From NCBI GenBank assembly GCA_031547305.1, contig JAVBSC010000125.1, positions 1 to 21,250 of the forward strand: 21,250 nucleotides of DNA, given 5' to 3'. Of this stretch, positions 13,454-21,250 are shown piece by piece; the stretch's first letter is position 1; the number at the start of each line of letters is the position of its first letter. The translations under genes were made by a program, and so were the position numbers. Under the pieces are notes generated by a model that was given only the letters and a program-made list of their open reading frames with translations, ran no database searches and had not been told where the DNA came from. This stretch comes from JAVBSC01 sp031547305 (lineage in GTDB: Bacteria; Desulfobacterota; Desulfovibrionia; Desulfovibrionales; Desulfovibrionaceae).

Positions 13454-16400
13454 TCAGGCTTTGCGGCCTTTTTTCCCGCCCGTGAAAATCTCCCGGATCA
13501 GCACATAAAACACCGGCACAAAAAAGACGCCCAAAAAAGTCGTGCTCAGCATGCCGCCCACAATGCCTATGCCTATGGCGTTCTGGCTGCCGGAACCGGC
13601 CCCGCCGCTCAGCGCCAGGGGCAGCACCCCCAGGGCGAAGGCCACGGAGGTCATAATAATCGGCCGCAGGCGGATGGAGCAGGCCTCGCGCGTGGCTTCC
13701 AGCAGGGATTTGCCCTCGGCCTGAAGGTTTTTGGCGAATTCCACGATCAGAATGGCGTTTTTGGCGGACAAGCCGATGATCGTCAAAAATCCCACCTGAA
13801 AGTACACGTCGTTGGACTGCCCGAAGAGCCAGGCCCCGAGCTGCACGCCGATGACGCCAAGCGGCACGGCCAGAACCACGGAAAACGGGATGGACCAGCT
13901 TTCATACAGCGCGGCCAGGCATAAAAAGACCACCAGCATGGACACGGCGTAAAGCATGGGGGCCTGATCGCCGGACTGCCGCTCCTGCAGAGAAATGCCC
14001 GTCCACTCAAAGCCTATGCCCAAGGGCAGGCGTTCGGCTATTTCTTCCACCGCGTCCATGGCCTGGCCGGAGCTGCGGCCCGGCGCGGGCTCGCCCACTA
14101 TTTCCGTGGCCGGCAGGCCGTTGTAGCGTTCCAGACGCGGTGAACCAAAGGTCCATTCCGTACGGGCAAAAGAGGAAAACGGCACCATTTCGCCGGAAGC
14201 GCCGCGCACCCGCCATTTTTCCAGATCCTCCGGCAGCATGCGGGCCTGCGCCTCGGCCTGGATGTAGACCTTCTTGACCCGGCCCTTGTCCACAAAATCG
14301 TTCACATATTCGCTGCCCCAGCCGCTTTGCAACGTATCGTTGATGTCGCTCAGCGATACTCCCAGGGCGCTGGCCTTGGCTTCGTCAATAATTATCCGGA
14401 ACTCGGCGGTGTCGTTCTGGCCGTTTGCGCGCACCGCCCGCAGGCGAGGGGCGAACTCCGGCGAATAGGCATAGGCGACAAAGGCGTCGCGCGCCGCCTG
14501 CAGGGCCTCATGGCCCAGGCCGGCCCGGTCCTGCAATTGCAGGTCAAAGCCGCTGGAGTTACCCAGTTCCGCCACGGCCGGGGGCGCAAAGACAAAGATG
14601 TCCGCGTCTCGTATGGCCGTAAGGCCTTCCATGGCCCGCGCCGCCACGGCCTGGGCCCTTTGCGAAGCGTTTTTGCGCTTGTCCCAGTCCTTCAGGCTTA
14701 CAAAGCCGGCGGCCGTGTTCTGCCCATTGCCGGCAAAACTGAAGCCGCCCACGGTAAAGATGGATTCCACGTTCTCCTTTTCTTCATTCAGAAAATAATC
14801 CTCAATCCGTTCCAGCACTTTAACCGTGCGCTGCTGGGTGGCCCCGGACGGCAGCTGCACGGAAACCAGCAGAATGCCCTGGTCTTCTTCCGGCAAAAAG
14901 CCTTTGGGAATGACCCAGAACAACCCGCCGGCCAGCGCGGTTATGCACAGATATAAAAAGAGCGGACCGGCCTTGCGCACGATGATTTTAGACACGCCGC
15001 GGCGGTACCCGCGCACGCTTTTTTCAAAGACCAGGTTGAACGCGCCGAAAAAGCCGTGCTGCGCGGCCTGGGCCTTGCCGTTATGGGAGAACATGGTGGC
15101 GCAGAGCGCCGGCGTGAGCGTAAGGGCCACCAGTACGGAAAGCGTCATGGCCGAAACAAGAGTTATGGAGAACTGGCGGTAAATGCTGCCGGTGGAGCCG
15201 CCGAAAAAGGCCATGGGAATAAACACGGCGGACAGCACCATGGCTATGCCGACCAGCGCGCCGGAGATCTGGCGCATGGATTTTTTGGTCGCCTCTTTGG
15301 GATTCAGACCTTCCTCGCGCATGATGCGCTCCACGTTTTCCACCACCACGATGGCGTCGTCCACCAAAAGGCCGATGGCCAGAACCATGCCGAACATGGT
15401 CAGGGTGTTGATGGAAAACCCGGCCGCGGCCAGCACCCCGAAAGTGCCCAGGAGAACCACCGGCACAGCGATGGTGGGTATGAGCGTGGCCCGGAAGCTC
15501 TGCAGAAACAGGAACATGACCAGAAAGACCAGGATTATGGCCTCGGCCAGGGTCTTGCAGACTTCCATGATGGAAATCTTGACGAATGGCGTGGTGTCGT
15601 ACGGATAGACGACTTTAAAACCCCTGGGAAAAAACGGCTCAAAAGTCTTGATGGTCTTGTTCACGGCCTCCGCCGTTTCCAGGGCGTTGGCGTTAGTGGC
15701 CAGGTTTATGGCCATGCCCACGGACGGGTGCCTGTTATAGCGGGAAAGAAAGGCGTAAGTTTCCTGTCCCGGCTTAATGCCGGCCACATCGCCCAGGCGC
15801 ACGGCCGAGCCGTCCTGGTTGACGCGCAGCAGGATATCCTGGAACTGCTCCACAGTCCGGAGCCGCTCGTGCACTTTTATAGACGCGTTAAGATGCTGCC
15901 CGTCAACGGACGGCGTGCCGCCGAGCTGGCCGGCGGAGACCTGGACATTCTGGGACAGCAGAGCGTTTTTCACATCCGTCACGGTCAGGGCGTAGCCGGT
16001 GAGCCTTGCCGGGTCCAGCCAGATGCGCATGGCCCTTGGCGCGCCGTAAAGCTGCACCTGCCCGACGCCCGGCACGCGGGCCAGGGTGTCCTGCAGGTTG
16101 GAGGCCACGTAGTCGGCCAGATCTCCGTCATTCATGCCGCCGTCTTCGGAAACGAAACCCAGAACCATCAGGAAGCTGGAGGTTTCCTTGGTAACGCGCA
16201 GGCCTTGCAGTTGCACTTCACGCGGCAGCAGGGACATGGCCAGTTGCAGCTTGTTCTGCACCTGCACCTGGGCGATGTCCGGGTCCGCGCCGGCGGAAAA
16301 AGTCAGGTTGATCTGGGCCTGGCCGGAGGAATCGCTCTGCGAGCTCATGTACAGCAGATTGTCGATGCCGTTCATGTGCTGCTCAATGGGCTGGGTGACG

Positions 16401-16579
16401 CTGGTGTCAATGGTTTCCGCCGAAGCGCCGGGGTATTCCGCCCGGATGCTGATAAGCGGCAGGGCTATGCTGGGGTACTGGGCCACGGGCAGCAGGCGGA
16501 TGGCCAACACCCCGGAGAGCATGATGATGATGGCGATGACCCAGGCGAAAATGGGGCGATCTATGAAAAATCCGGCCAT
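13454..16579 (-). CDS. RND multidrug efflux pump, inner-membrane subunit (AcrB/MexB type)
   Basis: The 1041-residue proton-driven pump subunit works as a trimer in the inner membrane. It has the HAE1 architecture: an N-terminal helix starting MAGFFIDRPIFAWVIAI, a large periplasmic domain, a helix bundle, and a second repeat of the same plan. The proton relay is intact: paired aspartates in GLLVDDAIVVVENVERIM and the lysine in GLSAKNAILIVEFAK. The start is preceded by GGGAG in the 12-base gap after the adaptor gene, so the two are coupled. No outer-membrane channel gene follows; a TolC/OprM partner must come from elsewhere. Substrates are probably hydrophobic drugs, detergents or bile-like compounds, as inferred from the family. 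Confidence 0.96.
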   Translation of the reverse strand: MAGFFIDRPIFAWVIAIIIMLSGVLAIRLLPVAQYPSIALPLISIRAEYPGASAETIDTSVTQPIEQHMNGIDNLLYMSSQSDSSGQAQINLTFSAGADPDIAQVQVQNKLQLAMSLLPREVQLQGLRVTKETSSFLMVLGFVSEDGGMNDGDLADYVASNLQDTLARVPGVGQVQLYGAPRAMRIWLDPARLTGYALTVTDVKNALLSQNVQVSAGQLGGTPSVDGQHLNASIKVHERLRTVEQFQDILLRVNQDGSAVRLGDVAGIKPGQETYAFLSRYNRHPSVGMAINLATNANALETAEAVNKTIKTFEPFFPRGFKVVYPYDTTPFVKISIMEVCKTLAEAIILVFLVMFLFLQSFRATLIPTIAVPVVLLGTFGVLAAAGFSINTLTMFGMVLAIGLLVDDAIVVVENVERIMREEGLNPKEATKKSMRQISGALVGIAMVLSAVFIPMAFFGGSTGSIYRQFSITLVSAMTLSVLVALTLTPALCATMFSHNGKAQAAQHGFFGAFNLVFEKSVRGYRRGVSKIIVRKAGPLFLYLCITALAGGLFWVIPKGFLPEEDQGILLVSVQLPSGATQQRTVKVLERIEDYFLNEEKENVESIFTVGGFSFAGNGQNTAAGFVSLKDWDKRKNASQRAQAVAARAMEGLTAIRDADIFVFAPPAVAELGNSSGFDLQLQDRAGLGHEALQAARDAFVAYAYSPEFAPRLRAVRANGQNDTAEFRIIIDEAKASALGVSLSDINDTLQSGWGSEYVNDFVDKGRVKKVYIQAEAQARMLPEDLEKWRVRGASGEMVPFSSFARTEWTFGSPRLERYNGLPATEIVGEPAPGRSSGQAMDAVEEIAERLPLGIGFEWTGISLQERQSGDQAPMLYAVSMLVVFLCLAALYESWSIPFSVVLAVPLGVIGVQLGAWLFGQSNDVYFQVGFLTIIGLSAKNAILIVEFAKNLQAEGKSLLEATREACSIRLRPIIMTSVAFALGVLPLALSGGAGSGSQNAIGIGIVGGMLSTTFLGVFFVPVFYVLIREIFTGGKKGRKA

Positions 16580-16591
16580 GTCGCGCTCCCG

Positions 16592-17818
16592 CTACTTCCC
16601 GGCCGGAGCCGGCCGCGTGGAATTTACGGCCGGCCCGCCCGCGCCCGGCAGGGCCATTTCCTTGGGTTCCGCCACGGGGGCCGGCGCATCGGGGATAAAG
16701 CGGACCCGTTGGCTGCCTTCCACAATGACCCGCTCCCCGGCCTCCAGGCCGTGGCGGATTATCCAGGAGCCGCCCATGGCGCGCAAAGTGGAAACCTCGC
16801 GCCGTTCCACGCTGTTGTCCGGTTTGAGCGCCAGAACGTAGGCCTGGCCGGAAGCTTCGCGGAACAGGGCCTGCTGGGGCACAAGAATGGCTTTTTCATG
16901 GCGGGCGGTTTCCAGGCGCGTGCGCACGTACATGCCGGGCAAAAGCGCGTGTTCCGGATTGGGGAAAATGGCCCGCAGGGTGATCGTGCCAGTGCTGGGG
17001 TTGACGGTGACATCGGAAAACTGCAAGCGCCCCTCGTGCGGGTACAGGCTGCCGTCTTCCAAAATAAGGCGCACTGTGGCCGCGTTTTCGCCGGCCTGGA
17101 GCAGATCCCCGGAAGCCATCTCGCTTTTAAGGCGCAGCAACTCCGCGCTGGATCGGGTCACGTCCACGTAAATGGGGTCAAGCCGCTGAATGACCGCCAG
17201 GGGGTTGAACTGGTTGGCCGTGACCAGGGCGCCCTGGGTGACGTTGGACCGGCCGATGCGCCCGCTGATGGGCGCAAGCACCTTGGTGCGCTCAAGCTGG
17301 ATGCGCGCGTTTTCCAATTCGGCCTCAGCCATGGAAACGTCCGCCTCCGCCTGCTTCCAGGCGGCCAGGGCGTCGTCGTAGTCCTGCTGGCCAATGGCCT
17401 GGGAAGAGAGCATGCGCTTGTGGCGTTCCGCCCTGGGCCGGGCGGTTTCCAGATTGGCCCTGGCTTTTTCCAGTGCGGCCTTGGCGCTGTTGGCCCGGAA
17501 CTGATAAACCGCCGGATCGATCTGGTAAAGCGGCGAATCAGCATTGACGTCGCTGCCCTCCACAAAAAAACGCTTCAGGATCAGGCCGTCAACCTGGGGG
17601 CGGACTTCGGCGATCAAGAGCGGGGCCGTGCGGCCGCTCAGTTCCGTAGTCAGGGTAACCGGCGCGGCGGCCAGGGTAATCACGCCGACTTCCGGCAAGG
17701 CGGATGCGGCCTGGCCGGCTGGCGGCGGGGATTTTTCACGATCGCAGCCGGACGCCATTAAAGCCGCCGCCAAAACAGCCCAAAGCCCGAACGCCTTATA
17801 AAAACTCTTGCCGCGCAT
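16592..17818 (-). CDS. RND efflux periplasmic adaptor lipoprotein (AcrA/MexA type)
   Basis: This membrane-fusion protein of 408 residues links the pump to an outer-membrane channel. The ATG at 17818 was chosen because AAGGAG is 6 bases upstream; an in-frame ATG at 17839 lies before this site. The signal peptide ends in a lipobox ASGC, so the protein should be anchored in the inner membrane by lipid. After it come a barrel-sandwich half-motif (SGRTAPLLIAEVRPQVDGLI), a coiled-coil hairpin rich in Ala, Glu and Arg (about residues 100-170), the second lipoyl half (APISGRIGRSNVTQGALV) and beta-barrel segments. It is the first gene of the operon, with a leader of roughly 120 bases after the predicted promoter. 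Confidence 0.95.
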   Translation of the reverse strand: MRGKSFYKAFGLWAVLAAALMASGCDREKSPPPAGQAASALPEVGVITLAAAPVTLTTELSGRTAPLLIAEVRPQVDGLILKRFFVEGSDVNADSPLYQIDPAVYQFRANSAKAALEKARANLETARPRAERHKRMLSSQAIGQQDYDDALAAWKQAEADVSMAEAELENARIQLERTKVLAPISGRIGRSNVTQGALVTANQFNPLAVIQRLDPIYVDVTRSSAELLRLKSEMASGDLLQAGENAATVRLILEDGSLYPHEGRLQFSDVTVNPSTGTITLRAIFPNPEHALLPGMYVRTRLETARHEKAILVPQQALFREASGQAYVLALKPDNSVERREVSTLRAMGGSWIIRHGLEAGERVIVEGSQRVRFIPDAPAPVAEPKEMALPGAGGPAVNSTRPAPAGK

Positions 17819-17948
17819 GCGCCGCTCCTTTATTAACATTCTGGCAATTTATTTTGAGACGCCCGCTTCGGCGCTTATCGGCGAAACAAGTTTCGTTTAA
17901 GCTGATGACAAACCATGAAGGGATAAAAAACGATCTATGCGCTTCATA

Positions 17949-17978
17949 AATATAGAATGAACGTTCATTCTATGTCAA
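17949..17978 (-). promoter_or_regulatory. Sigma-70 promoter of the efflux operon
   Basis: Read on the reverse strand, TTGACA (17978-17973) is a perfect -35 box and TATATT (17954-17949) a near-perfect -10 box, 18 bases apart. This puts the transcript start near 17942, about 124 bases before the adaptor start codon. Confidence 0.8.
17952..17973. promoter_or_regulatory. Probable TetR operator (22-bp perfect palindrome)
   Basis: The half-site ATAGAATGAAC is followed at once by its exact reverse complement, with no spacer. The palindrome fills the promoter spacer and touches both boxes, so a bound repressor would block RNA polymerase. Size and symmetry fit a TetR-family site. The TetR gene at the end of this operon is the natural candidate. 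Confidence 0.8.
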
Positions 17979-18138
17979 GAAAAAAATAACCGGAACTGAA
18001 AAGTCTCCCTGATTTCCAGGATAAAGATTAATAATAGGTCTAACACTCCATTATTGCTAATCAGAATCAAAGCTTGAGTCGGAGGCGGCGCGATGCCGCC
18101 ATACCCGGCAACATCCGATAAAATCATTTTGGTTTTTT
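17979..18138. other. Region between the efflux promoter and tamA
   Basis: No gene is supported. It is AT-rich up to about 18070, then contains GGAGG (18081-18085) and a GGCGGC/GCCGCC hairpin (18084-18100). The forward tamA promoter must lie here or be read through from outside, but no clear -35/-10 pair can be named. Confidence 0.4.
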
Positions 18139-20160
18139 ATGCGTTGGCTATATTATACCGCTTTTTGCATACTTTATCTTCTGTTGCCAGGGTGCCAGGC
18201 CGGGCTTCAGGACACGCAAGCCACCGGCCGAAGCGAGGTCGCGGGCGAGGCTTCCGCGGCGGCCAAGGCGTTGCTGGACAAAGACCCCGGCGGCCCTATT
18301 CCCGCGCCGCGCCTGCCGGAGGATCTGTCCGCCGGCGCCTCCGCCCCGGCTCAAGAGCGGGAATCCGGCAAAGTCCTGCCCTATATGGTGGAATGCGAGT
18401 CGCCGGAAGACCCCGCCCTGGCCAAGGAATTCATGAAGACCAGCCTGCTCGCCCGCCTGGCAGGTTCTCCGCCCGAAAGCGTTACCAGCCTGGAACGCCG
18501 CCTTGACACCGCGCTGGAGGAAGGACGGAATATTTTGCGGTCCAAAGGATATTACGCGGGCGCTGTTACCGGCCGCGTTGAGTTTGCCGGGACCCAGGCC
18601 GGCGCGGATGCCGGGGAGCGCGATTCTTCCGGCAAAGCCTCCGGAACCATGAAAGAGTCCGCGGTGGTCCGGGTGCTTTTTACCCCTGGGCCGCGCTATG
18701 TTCTGGGACGCAGCGCGGTCATTGTAACCGATGCGGACGCCGCCCCCCACTCCGCCCCGGAACAGGGCAAACCGCCCGCAACGCTGTCCGACGTGGGCCT
18801 GGCCCCGGGCGCCCCGGCGGAAGCGGACGCCGTGCTGGACGCCGTGGACAGGGTGCGCGACGCTTTTCGCAACAACGGCTACCCCTTTGCGGAAATAGCT
18901 TCCACACGCTACACCCTGGATAACGCCGCCCGCAGCCTGGAAGTCGACGTGCGCGTCAAGACTGGCGCGTTCTCCCGCCTGGGCGAAGTCCGGATTCATG
19001 GTGAATCCTCCGTTAAGCAGGCCTATCTGGCTTCCATGCGCACCTGGAAGCCCGGCCAGCCATGGAGCGAAAAAAGCGTCGGCGAATTCCGCGAAAAACT
19101 GCGGGCCAGCGGCCTTTTCAGCTCCATTGAGATTTCTCCGGCCAAGACGGCCGATTCCGAAGGGCGGCGCGACGTGGAGGCCCGGCTGGAAGCGGCGCCG
19201 GAACGGACCGTCAGCGGCTCGCTCAATTATGACTCGGACTTCGGCCCCGGAGTGCAGGGCGAGTGGGAGCACCGCAACCTTACGGGCCTGGGCGATTCCC
19301 TGCGCCTTTCCCTGCCCATGTGGCTGGATATGCAGGAGTTTACCGCCGCTTACCGCCTGCCTTTTTTTCTGCGCAAAGACCAGACTTTTATCGCGCGCGG
19401 CGGATTGCTTAACCAGAACACCGACGCTTACGATCTGCAGTCAGCCGCGGCCGCGGCCGGGGTTGAGCGCCGCTTTTCGCCCTTCTGGTCCGGCAGCCTC
19501 ATGGCTTCCGCCGAAGGCGGCCGGATAAAAGACCCGGACGAGCCGCGACGCGAATACGCCATGCTCGGTCTGCCCCTGGGCCTTGCCTACGACAACACCG
19601 GCAGCATTTTGAACGCCACGCGCGGAATCCGTCTTATCGGCTCGGCAGGGCCGTATTCCGGCATGTATGACGGCTCCTTCACCGTGCTGCGCGGCCGCCT
19701 GGACGCGCACGCTTTTGTGCCGCTGCTCGGCCAGGATTCGCTCATTCTGGCCCTGCGCGGCGCATATGGAACCCTGTGGGGAGCAACCGCCCAGGAAGTG
19801 CCGCCTTCCGTGCGCTTTTACAGCGGCGGCGGCGGGTCCGTGCGCGGCTATGATTACCAGTCGCTCGGCCCGCGCAACGACGACAACGACCCACTGGGCG
19901 GAGCCTCGCTTCTGGAACTTTCCGGAGAAGTGCGCTGGAAAATTACTCCGGAATGGGGCATGGCGGCTTTTTTGGACGGCGGCATGGCCTATTCAGACGC
20001 CATAAGCGCGCTGTGGCGGGATTTGCGCTGGGGCGCCGGCCTTGGCCTGCGCTACTATACGGCCATAGGGCCGCTGCGCCTTGACGTGGCAACGCCAATC
20101 ACACCGCGCAAAGACGATGCGCCGCTGCAGTTTTACATCAGCATAGGTCAGAGTTTTTAA
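18139..20160 (+). CDS. tamA: Outer-membrane translocation and assembly protein TamA (BamA/Omp85 family)
   Basis: The 673-residue Omp85 protein would sit in the outer membrane and pair with TamB for envelope assembly or phospholipid transfer. A hydrophobic N-terminus ends in LLPGC, which could be either a signal peptide or an atypical lipobox. POTRA-type segments follow up to about residue 350, interrupted by low-complexity Ala/Gly/Ser-rich insertions, which may explain why it is about 100 residues longer than E. coli TamA. From residue 355 on is a 16-strand-type barrel, with the conserved VRGY motif at residues 568-571 (GGGGSVRGYDYQSLGP) and a terminal phenylalanine. No Shine-Dalgarno is seen directly before the ATG. 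The next gene starts inside its stop codon. Confidence 0.88.
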   Translation: MRWLYYTAFCILYLLLPGCQAGLQDTQATGRSEVAGEASAAAKALLDKDPGGPIPAPRLPEDLSAGASAPAQERESGKVLPYMVECESPEDPALAKEFMKTSLLARLAGSPPESVTSLERRLDTALEEGRNILRSKGYYAGAVTGRVEFAGTQAGADAGERDSSGKASGTMKESAVVRVLFTPGPRYVLGRSAVIVTDADAAPHSAPEQGKPPATLSDVGLAPGAPAEADAVLDAVDRVRDAFRNNGYPFAEIASTRYTLDNAARSLEVDVRVKTGAFSRLGEVRIHGESSVKQAYLASMRTWKPGQPWSEKSVGEFREKLRASGLFSSIEISPAKTADSEGRRDVEARLEAAPERTVSGSLNYDSDFGPGVQGEWEHRNLTGLGDSLRLSLPMWLDMQEFTAAYRLPFFLRKDQTFIARGGLLNQNTDAYDLQSAAAAAGVERRFSPFWSGSLMASAEGGRIKDPDEPRREYAMLGLPLGLAYDNTGSILNATRGIRLIGSAGPYSGMYDGSFTVLRGRLDAHAFVPLLGQDSLILALRGAYGTLWGATAQEVPPSVRFYSGGGGSVRGYDYQSLGPRNDDNDPLGGASLLELSGEVRWKITPEWGMAAFLDGGMAYSDAISALWRDLRWGAGLGLRYYTAIGPLRLDVATPITPRKDDAPLQFYISIGQSF

Positions 20161-21250
20161 TGAGCCGCTTTAACTTTAAACACCTCCCGCGCTTTTTCAC
20201 GCTGCTCCTGGCCGGGCTTGCGGCGCTCTGCCTGCTGGGCGCCGGCGGTTTTTTGCTTTTGCTGCGCACCGCCTGGGCGGAGGAATACGCCTTTAGCCTG
20301 TTCACCCGCCTGCTGGCCGAACAGGGCTATACTCTTACTTTTAAAGAATTTTCCGGCCCGCTGACTCTGCATATGCGGGCCGTCGGCCTGACGTTCGCGG
20401 ACAAGGACGGGCCAATCGCGCGCGCCTCCGGACTTACGGCGGATATAAGCCTTGCCGCCCTGCTCAGGGGCGATGTGGAACTGGACATGCGCCTTGAAAA
20501 GCCTGAACTTTTGCGTCTGCCCAAGGGCGGCAAAGGCGGCCGGAAGTCCGGAGGCGGCGCGCCATTTGCGTTGAACCTGCCGGCGCTTGCCCTGCCTGTT
20601 CCAATCCGCCTGCATTCTCTGCGTCTGGAAGACGGGAGGCTGCCCGTGAGCGTTTTCCCGGCCCTGGCCCAGACCAAGCCGCCGGAAGCCCTAGGCCCCC
20701 TGCCGGATTCCCTGGCGGTGGATGCCGAGGCCACGGCGGTAATTGTGGACGGCGAGCTTGAGTCCTCGCTGATTCTGAGTCTGGATGCGGGTACGGGAAG
20801 AAAACTCCGCCTTAAGGCGGACGCGCGGGCCAAGGGCAAGGCGGCAAGCCTGTCCGCCGACGGCGCGCTTGACTTGCCGCTGAAAGCGCCAGGAGAAGCG
20901 GAGCGACGCGATTTTGTTTTTAACTATGACCTGGAGGCCGGAATTGAAGGCTCGCAAGTGCGCCTGAGCCGCCTGAATCTCGCCGGCCTGGGAGCCGCAT
21001 TGGCCCTTGAGGGAACCTTGAACCTGGAGGCCGCCACAGCCGAGGCGCGTCTGACCCTTAAAGCAAAGGATGAAGAATCCTGGCAGGCCTTTCTGGCCGC
21101 TCTGCCCGTGACGGCGAAAAACAACGCGGCTGTCGAGCCTGCGCCGGCAAAAGAATTTGCGTTCAGCGCTGATGTCGCGCTCGCCGGCGTTCCCGTCCCC
21201 GGCAAGAAGGAAGCCGGGCCGCCTGGCGCGCGATTGTCCTTTGCGGCCAA
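20160..21250 (+). CDS. tamB: Translocation and assembly module protein TamB, N-terminal part (runs off window)
   Basis: The frame starts with the ATG in TAATG, overlapping the tamA stop, and stays open for 363 codons to the window end. The product begins with MSRFNFKHLPRFF and one hydrophobic segment, the signal anchor that holds TamB in the inner membrane. Repetitive beta-rich sequence follows with alternating patterns such as LTFKEFSGPLTLHMRAVGLT and AFSADVALAG, as in the AsmA-like/TamB bridge proteins. The conserved DUF490 C-terminus that would contact TamA lies outside. The assignment rests on the tamA context plus this architecture. Confidence 0.85.
   Translation, partial: MSRFNFKHLPRFFTLLLAGLAALCLLGAGGFLLLLRTAWAEEYAFSLFTRLLAEQGYTLTFKEFSGPLTLHMRAVGLTFADKDGPIARASGLTADISLAALLRGDVELDMRLEKPELLRLPKGGKGGRKSGGGAPFALNLPALALPVPIRLHSLRLEDGRLPVSVFPALAQTKPPEALGPLPDSLAVDAEATAVIVDGELESSLILSLDAGTGRKLRLKADARAKGKAASLSADGALDLPLKAPGEAERRDFVFNYDLEAGIEGSQVRLSRLNLAGLGAALALEGTLNLEAATAEARLTLKAKDEESWQAFLAALPVTAKNNAAVEPAPAKEFAFSADVALAGVPVPGKKEAGPPGARLSFAA

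Noticed and set aside
15056..17761. Open forward frame of 901 codons opposite the efflux genes
   Set aside because: It is antisense to two unmistakable genes (pump and adaptor), lacks a ribosome binding site, and its His/Gly/Gln-rich composition is typical of the opposite strand of GC-rich coding DNA.
18093..18506. Forward frame of 137 codons starting before tamA
   Set aside because: Despite a good GGAGG site, the product after the tamA start is Arg/Gly/Pro-rich out-of-frame sequence over tamA. It is kept only as a possible translation-coupling element.
1..21250. CRISPR array, insertion sequence, phage genes or a biosynthetic cluster
   Set aside because: No regularly spaced direct repeats, transposase, integrase or phage structural genes, and no biosynthetic core enzymes were seen on either strand.

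Overview
The window looks like chromosomal DNA from a GC-rich Gram-negative bacterium, most likely a Desulfovibrio-type sulfate reducer or close relative (Desulfovibrionales). This is inferred from the fused uroporphyrinogen methyltransferase/uroporphyrinogen-III synthase gene lying directly behind valS, the TamA/TamB envelope pair, the RND efflux pump and the codon style. No 16S or other taxonomic marker is present, so the assignment is tentative.

Layout. (1) 1-4212: a tight forward cluster of housekeeping genes: the 3' part of valS, a cobA-hemD fusion and purN, closed by a strong bidirectional terminator. (2) 4225-5052, reverse: a lipoprotein of unknown function, with a small inverted-repeat element upstream. 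(3) 5335-7776: a complete polar amino acid ABC importer (binding protein, permease, ATPase), with a stem-loop after the binding protein and a clear terminator at the end. (4) 7832-9187: a sodium-dependent NSS-family transporter. (5) 9188-10512: an accessory-looking patch. It holds one complete tRNA-Thr(CGU) preceded by two partial tRNA-Thr-like copies, an AbrB-type antitoxin gene, the first 28 codons of a PIN-domain toxin gene that then stops, and an AT-rich gene-free stretch. (6) 10513-12695: a LarA-like (lactate racemase family) protein and a small nitroreductase, separated by a large hairpin. (7) 17978 down to 12795, reverse: an RND efflux operon (lipoprotein adaptor, inner-membrane pump, TetR repressor). 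Its promoter carries a perfect 22-bp palindrome between the -35 and -10 boxes. (8) 18139-21250, forward: tamA, and the start of tamB, which overlaps the tamA stop codon and runs off the window.

How the parts work together. The adaptor and pump of region 7 would form a drug or solvent efflux machine, but no outer-membrane channel gene is present, so a TolC-like partner must be encoded elsewhere. The TetR gene is last in the same operon and its probable operator sits in the operon promoter, which makes a self-limiting, ligand-released circuit likely. TamA and TamB form an envelope-spanning assembly or lipid-transfer module. No clear new defence or metabolic system was found. The most unusual stretch is 9300-9750, where the tRNA-Thr copies and the broken toxin gene suggest repeated gain and loss of DNA.
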